From an uncultured Pelagibacteraceae bacterium (lineage in GTDB: Bacteria; Pseudomonadota; Alphaproteobacteria; Pelagibacterales; Pelagibacteraceae), in NCBI GenBank assembly GCA_902613545.1, contig CACMHW010000001.1:26001-90000 (forward strand): a stretch of DNA of 64,000 nucleotides, read 5' to 3'. The number at the start of each line of letters is the position of its first letter. Position 1 is the first letter of the stretch. Below, piece after piece: positions 58,954 through 64,000 of this stretch. Under the pieces are notes generated by a model that had not been told where the DNA came from, did no database searches, and was given only the letters and a program-made list of their open reading frames with translations. The translations under genes and the position numbers were made by a program.

Positions 58954-61095
58954 ATGTTTTGGTTTCTTAAATCAACGATACCCACATTGATATCTTTTAT
59001 CGTTATCCTCTTTTTCTACAAAAATTACAACAAAATGGAGTCATCCAAAAAGTTTCTTTTCATTTTTTCTTTTTTTTGGATCTTTTTATTTATTTTTCAT
59101 TACCTGTTGGGGATTTATTCACCAGTCACTTATAATGATAATGCAACAATATCTATTTCAAGAATTATTCATGAAAATAACTATTTTGTTGGTGGAAACT
59201 TTTTACATGATTTACTAGGTGGTTTAGATTTCTTTGGATCTCAAAGTAGTAGTGGTCAATATTTTTCTTTAGAAAAACTTATTTTTAAAATTTTTCCTCT
59301 TTGGGTGGCAATTTTGTTTCATAAACTAATCTTGATCTTTTTGAGTTTTGGTGGTTTTTATTTACTTTCCAATAAAGTTTTTAATAATTCAAAGTTATCA
59401 TCAATATTAGTTGCAAGTTTTTTTAGCGTGATAAACCCTTACGCCACTTATGTTACATTTTTGCACGGAATAACTTTTGCAGCGATACCTTATGTTTTAT
59501 ATGTTCTTTATTACCTAAACACTAATAAGTTACATTTGTTTTATTTAACTTTAACTGCGCTAATTATTTCAATATCAACTTCCCCTCTGCACAGTTTTCC
59601 ATCTTTATTGGCTGCTATATTATTTACACCGATACTTAAAAAACCTGAAAATTATAAGAGATATATATATTTTTCAATTTTACTCATCTCATTAACTTTA
59701 TTAAATTGGAGTGAAAATTTGTATGGAGTGTATGAGTATGGGAAACTTTCTGCAAGATTTCAAAGCTCGCCTTACGAAATATATTGGCTAGGTACTTTTA
59801 AATATTTACTTTCAAAAGGTAATACCTGTTTGGTCAAGTGTGAGTATCTTAAATATTCTCCTTTTTTCATAATTACAATTATTACAATTTTATTTTCATT
59901 TTTATTTTTTAAGAAACATTATTTAAAATATTATCTAGTTATTTTATTAGTAAATTTTTTACATCACATCTTTCATTTTTTTGTAAATATATTTAGTTTT
60001 GAAACTATAAAAACATTAAATGTTTATAATACAGGATTTTACTTATATATTCCTGTATTATTACTTGCTCTTAATATAATTAAAAACCTTGATTTTAAAA
60101 TTGCTAAAAAATTTATACTAATTTTTCCTTTTTTTTCAATTATATTACTATTAGAAGATAAATTTGATTTAACAAAAAAGATTTTTTTCGAACCTCAATC
60201 AAAACTTTATAAAATTAAAAATTTAAGATCGTTAAATCTCCCAGAAAATATTTTTTACAGAGCGGTATCCACAAATCCCCACTATTTTTTTCATCCTAAT
60301 TTTGCTAATGCGTATGGGCTATCTACTTCAGACGGTTATACGAATATAATCCAAAAAAATTACGTAGAGTTTTGGAATTATGGTGTATTGAAAAAAAAAT
60401 TTTCAAAAAAGAATATAAATCAATTCGGCGGAGATCTGTACTTAAATAGAGAAAATTTGAAAACTACCCAAGAATTAAGTTACTATTTATTAAATAACGT
60501 GAATTTAAATAATTTAAAACTTATAAATACTAAATTTATTCTCTCTTATGTTCCATTAAAAATTCAAAATTTAAAACTAGTTTCAGGATCAAAAATTCTT
60601 CCTTACAATAGTTTTAATAAATCAAAAAGTGATTATTATAAAAATATATTAAAAGAAAAAATTAAATATTTAGGAAATCCTCCTAACATTTACATATATG
60701 AACTATCGGATGCTTCGGATAGAGCATTTTTTCCTGAAAAAATTCATAATATTGAGGATACAAAAAATTTAAATCTAAATTTTCAGTCTATGAGTGATCT
60801 TTATAATAAAAATCATAGTTATTCTTTTGAAAAAAATCTAGTTCCAGGTCAAGGAAAAATTTATGATTTCAAAAAAATTAAAGATGGATACGAAGTAAAC
60901 TTAAATTGTGAAAAAGAGGGGGTTTTTGTTTTAAATACTTTTTTTAATCCTTATTGGAGAGTTAAAATAAATAACCAAGATCAAGAAATAATCAATCTTT
61001 CAGATGTACAAATTGGAGTAAAAGTTAAAAAAGGGAAAAATAGAGTTAGATTTTTGTATTCAAGAAAACTTTTAAGACAAAAGATTTTTGATTAA
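58954..61095 (+). CDS. Large polytopic membrane protein, GT-C or YfhO-like
   Basis: 713 aa, not firmly recognised. About ten hydrophobic helices fill residues 1-400, with a NDNATISISRIIHEN loop that recalls GT-C catalytic acidic loops. Residues 420-700 are soluble and end in a beta-rich segment (FFNPYWRVKINNQDQEI, VKKGKNRVRFLYS) like the YfhO/bacterial membrane GT C-terminus. It probably uses the polyprenyl-phosphate sugar made by the divergent gene to glycosylate a periplasmic glycan. Function inferred only. Confidence 0.6.
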   Translation: MFWFLKSTIPTLISFIVILFFYKNYNKMESSKKFLFIFSFFWIFLFIFHYLLGIYSPVTYNDNATISISRIIHENNYFVGGNFLHDLLGGLDFFGSQSSSGQYFSLEKLIFKIFPLWVAILFHKLILIFLSFGGFYLLSNKVFNNSKLSSILVASFFSVINPYATYVTFLHGITFAAIPYVLYVLYYLNTNKLHLFYLTLTALIISISTSPLHSFPSLLAAILFTPILKKPENYKRYIYFSILLISLTLLNWSENLYGVYEYGKLSARFQSSPYEIYWLGTFKYLLSKGNTCLVKCEYLKYSPFFIITIITILFSFLFFKKHYLKYYLVILLVNFLHHIFHFFVNIFSFETIKTLNVYNTGFYLYIPVLLLALNIIKNLDFKIAKKFILIFPFFSIILLLEDKFDLTKKIFFEPQSKLYKIKNLRSLNLPENIFYRAVSTNPHYFFHPNFANAYGLSTSDGYTNIIQKNYVEFWNYGVLKKKFSKKNINQFGGDLYLNRENLKTTQELSYYLLNNVNLNNLKLINTKFILSYVPLKIQNLKLVSGSKILPYNSFNKSKSDYYKNILKEKIKYLGNPPNIYIYELSDASDRAFFPEKIHNIEDTKNLNLNFQSMSDLYNKNHSYSFEKNLVPGQGKIYDFKKIKDGYEVNLNCEKEGVFVLNTFFNPYWRVKINNQDQEIINLSDVQIGVKVKKGKNRVRFLYSRKLLRQKIFD

Positions 61096-61106
61096 TTATT
61101 TTAATT

Positions 61107-62945
61107 TTAAAATTTATTTTTTTTGTAAAAATTGTTTAAAATAATTTCATGCCAAATATAATTTGAATAATTTCCAGAATTATTTAGAAATTTATTATAT
61201 TTTTTATAAAAAAACTCTTTATTAATTAGATTTTTTTCGTCAATTAAATTTTTAATTAATTTTTCATCTTTTAAAATACTTTCTTTTTTAAAAGCAAATC
61301 CATGTTTTTTAGATTTTCGAATAGACTCTGGAATGATTTGAGAAAAAGTCTCTAGAATAAATTTCTTTTTTTTAAAAATTGAGTAAATATTTTCTATCTT
61401 TTCCGATAATGCAAAATTAATTATATGTTTACTTAAAAACGGAGATCTTGCTTCGACAGAGTTTAACATTGAAGCCTGATCGATTTTATTGAGTATAACA
61501 GGCAAGTAATACTTGAAAATATAAATTTGAGCAAATTTCATATTATCATTATTTAAATCATATATCTTTTTTACATTTTGAAAAAATGACTCTTCGTTAA
61601 TTTTAATCTTTAAATTTTTCTCTATATCTTTGAGGCTTAAAGTGCTTATCCAATTTATAAGAACCTTTTCATTTCTGTCGTTCAATCCTAGAAAAAAAGT
61701 TTTTAATCTTTTATTAAAACTCATATATTCATCTGAAATTCTTAAAGGTCTCAAAAAAAAATTTATCAGTTTGAATATAAATTTAGGTATAATTTTTTTT
61801 AATATCAATGCTAATTTAAAGCCGTCAAAAATGATATAACCAAAAAAATTTTCATCCCCTCCATCACCTGTGATGGCAACATTAGAAAAGTTTTTGATTT
61901 TATCAAAAATCAAATAAGTTGGTATTAAAGAGCTATCCCCGACAGGATCAATATTGTAGCTTAAAATTGATAAAAATGTTTTTTTTAATTCGTCATTTTT
62001 CACTTTGTATAACTTTTTTTCTAATTTTAAGTCCAAATTTTTAATAATTTTACTTTCATCATAGGACGCGTCTTCAAAACCAAGAGAGAAAGATGAAGTT
62101 TTTCCAATTTTCTCTGTTAAAAAATAGGATGTCAGAAATGAATCTGTTCCACCGCTTAAACTTAAAGCCATTTTTTTGTCAGATATTGAGTAATTATTAA
62201 TTATTTCTTTAAATTTAATTTGAAAATTTTCTTTATCTATTTTTTTTTCAAAAAAAATATTATAATCCGGTCCAGAGGCAAGATCCCAATAAAAGTTTTT
62301 TTTTAAACTTAAAGTGGATAAATCCAAATCTAAAAAACTCCCTGGTTCTAATTGTTTAATTTCGTTGTAAGGAGAGTGGGGAGATGGAAAAAACCCATGT
62401 ATGAAATATTTTGCGACTCCTATTTTATCCTTTGAAAATTTTAAATCTTTATCACAAAGAATTCCATTTATCTGGCTGGAAAAAATAAATTGGTTATTGA
62501 TAGTAGAGTAGTAAAGCGGTTTTTGACCAAGATAATCTCTGGATAATGTGAGATAATTTTTTTTTTTATCATAAATCGCGCATGCCCACATACCATCAAA
62601 ATAATTAAAACATTTATGGCCAAAGTAAGCAAATGCTTCAATTAATACCTCTGTGTCAGAATTAGTTTTAAAATTAATTTTTTTTTTCTCTAAAAATTTT
62701 CTTATCTCATTAAAATTAAAAATACACCCGTTGTAAGTAATTACGTAATTTCCATCATCAGAAAGCATTGGTTGTTGACCTCCAGCTTTATCTACAACTG
62801 CTAATCTATTACTTCCAAGATATATTGACTTATCTTTATCTACATAGAAATTTTGTTCATCAGGACCTCTATAAATCTGTGACTCTGAAATTTTTTTCAA
62901 TAAGGAGTCGTTTTTTTTACCAATTATACCAAATATTGCACACAT
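61107..62945 (-). CDS. asnB: Asparagine synthetase (glutamine-hydrolysing)-type amidotransferase
   Basis: 612 aa, standard AsnB length. MCAIFGIIGKKN supplies the N-terminal nucleophile Cys2; YRGPDEQ, YNGCIFNFNEIR and NSDTEVLIEAF complete the glutaminase, and LSLSGGTDSFLTSYFL is the PP-loop, with GDGGDENFFGY downstream. In glycan loci such proteins amidate sugar acids as well as aspartate. It is convergent with 58954 (11 nt) and 8 nt from the epimerase. Confidence 0.9.
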   Translation of the reverse strand: MCAIFGIIGKKNDSLLKKISESQIYRGPDEQNFYVDKDKSIYLGSNRLAVVDKAGGQQPMLSDDGNYVITYNGCIFNFNEIRKFLEKKKINFKTNSDTEVLIEAFAYFGHKCFNYFDGMWACAIYDKKKNYLTLSRDYLGQKPLYYSTINNQFIFSSQINGILCDKDLKFSKDKIGVAKYFIHGFFPSPHSPYNEIKQLEPGSFLDLDLSTLSLKKNFYWDLASGPDYNIFFEKKIDKENFQIKFKEIINNYSISDKKMALSLSGGTDSFLTSYFLTEKIGKTSSFSLGFEDASYDESKIIKNLDLKLEKKLYKVKNDELKKTFLSILSYNIDPVGDSSLIPTYLIFDKIKNFSNVAITGDGGDENFFGYIIFDGFKLALILKKIIPKFIFKLINFFLRPLRISDEYMSFNKRLKTFFLGLNDRNEKVLINWISTLSLKDIEKNLKIKINEESFFQNVKKIYDLNNDNMKFAQIYIFKYYLPVILNKIDQASMLNSVEARSPFLSKHIINFALSEKIENIYSIFKKKKFILETFSQIIPESIRKSKKHGFAFKKESILKDEKLIKNLIDEKNLINKEFFYKKYNKFLNNSGNYSNYIWHEIILNNFYKKNKF

Positions 62946-62953
62946 ACCTAAAA

Positions 62954-63928
62954 TTAAACCTTGTGATATTTTTTAAACCAATTGATAAATTCTTTGATAC
63001 CCAAATTTAATTTAATTTTTGCTTTAAATTTAAGAATTTTTTTTGTTTTATTTATTGATGCTTTTGTATTCACCATATCACCCATTTGTAATTTATTTAG
63101 TCTTAGTCTCGCTTTTTTGTTTAATTCTTTGGATAGTAAATTTATAAGATAAGTAATTTTTTCTGGCTTTCCATTGGCTACATTAAAAATTTGGTACATT
63201 TTTTCTTTTTTATTTTTGTATTTATTTACACATTTAAGGATACATCCCACAACATCTGAAATGTACGTGAAATCTCTGCTATGGTTTCCTCTATTGAACA
63301 ATTCGATGTTCTTGTTTTGAACTATTTTTTTTGAAAATTTATACACAGCCATATCTGGTCTTCCAAGGGGGCCGTAAACAGTAAAAAATCTAAGACCGAT
63401 CACACATAAATTATATAAATTGTGATAAGCATAGGCCATTAATTCATTGCTGGACTTGGTCGCAGCATAAAGTTGAAGAGGTTGTGAATTTTTTTGACTT
63501 TCGCTGAATGAGTTTTGTTTTGTTTTGCCATAAACACTACTTGAACTTGCAAAAATTAGCTTAGTCTTTGTATATCTTATAATTTCTAATAAATTGAAAA
63601 AACCAATTACATTTGATTTTATATATTCCTCAGGACGATTAATAGAAAATCTTACTCCAGCTTGTGCTGCTAGGTGAATTACAAAATCAAAATTATTTTG
63701 TTTGAAAATGTGTTTTAATTTTTTTTTATTTTGTAGATCTAGTTTTATAAAAGAAAAATTTTTTTTGTTTTTATCTTTTTTTAAAAGTTTTATTCTATGT
63801 TTTTTTAATTTAATGTCATAATAACTATTAATATTATCTATAGCTAAAATTTTGTGTTTTTGACTTAATAAATTTGAAGATAAATGGTATCCTATGAAAC
63901 CTGCGGCGCCAGTGATTAAAAATTTCAT
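62954..63928 (-). CDS. UDP-glucuronate 4-epimerase-like NAD-dependent epimerase
   Basis: 324 aa. FLITGAAGFIGYHLSSNLL, IDNINSYYDIKLKKHRI, HLAAQAGVRFSINRPEEYI, ASSSSVYGKTKQNSF, catalytic YAATKSSNELM and FFTVYGPLGRPDMA are closest to the CapI/LspL/UDP-GlcA 4-epimerase branch. It would provide UDP-galacturonate or a similar uronate, which the adjacent AsnB-like enzyme could amidate. The start codon at 63928 is 72 nt from the window end, so its promoter may lie outside. Confidence 0.82.
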   Translation of the reverse strand: MKFLITGAAGFIGYHLSSNLLSQKHKILAIDNINSYYDIKLKKHRIKLLKKDKNKKNFSFIKLDLQNKKKLKHIFKQNNFDFVIHLAAQAGVRFSINRPEEYIKSNVIGFFNLLEIIRYTKTKLIFASSSSVYGKTKQNSFSESQKNSQPLQLYAATKSSNELMAYAYHNLYNLCVIGLRFFTVYGPLGRPDMAVYKFSKKIVQNKNIELFNRGNHSRDFTYISDVVGCILKCVNKYKNKKEKMYQIFNVANGKPEKITYLINLLSKELNKKARLRLNKLQMGDMVNTKASINKTKKILKFKAKIKLNLGIKEFINWFKKYHKV

Positions 63929-64000
63929 TTAAATTAAATATTATTTTATCATTTTTACCATTTTTGAGGTTTTAAATACTATACTTATAAAAATTATTTT

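Larger units (their letters stand above)
7937..64000. other. Hypervariable surface-polysaccharide island (HVR2-like), right edge not reached
   Basis: From the tRNA-Val/5S boundary to the window end nearly all genes are glycan-related: glycosyltransferases, sugar dehydratases and epimerases, nonulosonate enzymes, methyltransferases, a flippase. The base composition is visibly more AT-rich than 1-7.9 kb, with frequent long T-runs on the given strand. A polysaccharide island between 23S and 5S is the known hypervariable region 2 of SAR11. The 23S side is not in view. Confidence 0.75.

Noticed and set aside
8000-64000. Frequent runs of 7-10 T (A on the coding strand) as possible phase-variation tracts
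   Set aside because: They are spread evenly through nearly all genes as AAA-lysine/TTT-phenylalanine codons, not placed at starts or broken frames.
7937-64000. Mobile elements, transposases, integrases, CRISPR arrays
   Set aside because: None is recognisable; no repeated spacer-like units and no IS or recombinase genes were found, despite the island character.

Overview
The window looks like a piece of a SAR11 (Pelagibacterales, Candidatus Pelagibacter-type) alphaproteobacterial chromosome. This rests on extreme AT-richness with lysine-rich proteins, near-zero intergenic spacing, alphaproteobacterial core genes (TrcR/DUF1013, two-part PntA, a tiny aa3-type oxidase subunit IV) and a surface-polysaccharide island abutting an isolated 5S rRNA gene. 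In SAR11 genomes a large hypervariable region (HVR2) is known between the 23S and 5S rRNA genes. No database search was run, so all family names come from reading motifs.

Core region, 1-7.95 kb. On the + strand are the end of an inositol-monophosphatase gene (suhB family), rpmE (L31), trcR, rpsU (L S21-type small-subunit protein with an apparent ATT start, absent from the ORF track), cspA, initiator tRNA-fMet and typA/bipA. The tRNA sits 5 nt after the cspA stop and 1 nt before the typA start codon. On the - strand, converging on typA with a 4-nt overlap, is a tight run: tRNA-Val(GAC), 5S rRNA, rpmJ (L36), a 36-aa cytochrome oxidase subunit IV, pntAA, pntAB, pntB and a transaldolase-family gene. 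rpmJ and the oxidase subunit are also missing from the ORF track. The 5S gene has a plausible promoter of its own.

Island, about 7.95-64 kb (continues beyond the right edge). From 7.9 to 52.4 kb every gene is on the - strand. A regulatory head at 51.5-52.4 kb encodes a MarR-type EPS-associated regulator and a NusG/RfaH-like antiterminator. Its promoter carries two GTTCAA palindromes, and an ops-like element may lie just downstream. Then come, in transcription order: NeuA- and NeuB-type nonulosonate genes; a TylF methyltransferase; an XRE protein with a radical SAM/SPASM enzyme; an epimerase; a domain-swapped HldE-like enzyme; another epimerase; a split transketolase, SDRs, an alcohol dehydrogenase, a 2OG-Fe(II) oxygenase and a small protein resembling the sporadic carbohydrate cluster; FkbM and glycosyltransferases; a PglK-like ABC flippase. 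A coherent legionaminic-acid-type block follows (LegG, PtmE, B12-binding radical SAM, WbuX/HisF/HisH amidotransferase set, LegB, CMP-sugar synthetase, SDR, oxidoreductase, aminotransferase), then further glycan genes and an intrinsic terminator at 12.87 kb. A separate unit with its own cobalamin riboswitch (btuB, a membrane protein that may be the inner-membrane B12 component, an SIS isomerase, two glycosyltransferases) runs into the tRNA-Val gene.

Upstream of the regulator, 52.4-56.1 kb (-) holds a second NeuB, two methyltransferases and a split Rieske oxygenase. From 56.2 to 64 kb the gene orientation is mixed: a CmoA-like protein plus a sugar O-methyltransferase (+), a polyprenyl-phosphate glycosyltransferase (-), a large membrane protein (+), AsnB-like and UDP-glucuronate-epimerase-like genes (-).

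No stretch over 300 bases lacks a gene. The largest gap (12660-12870) holds the riboswitch, promoter and terminator. Nothing is recognised in 63929-64000. The best candidates for undescribed biology are the split Rieske oxygenase, the CmoA-like/O-methyltransferase pair, the B12-uptake plus B12-radical-SAM link, and the MarR/NusG-like/ops-like control of the long operon.
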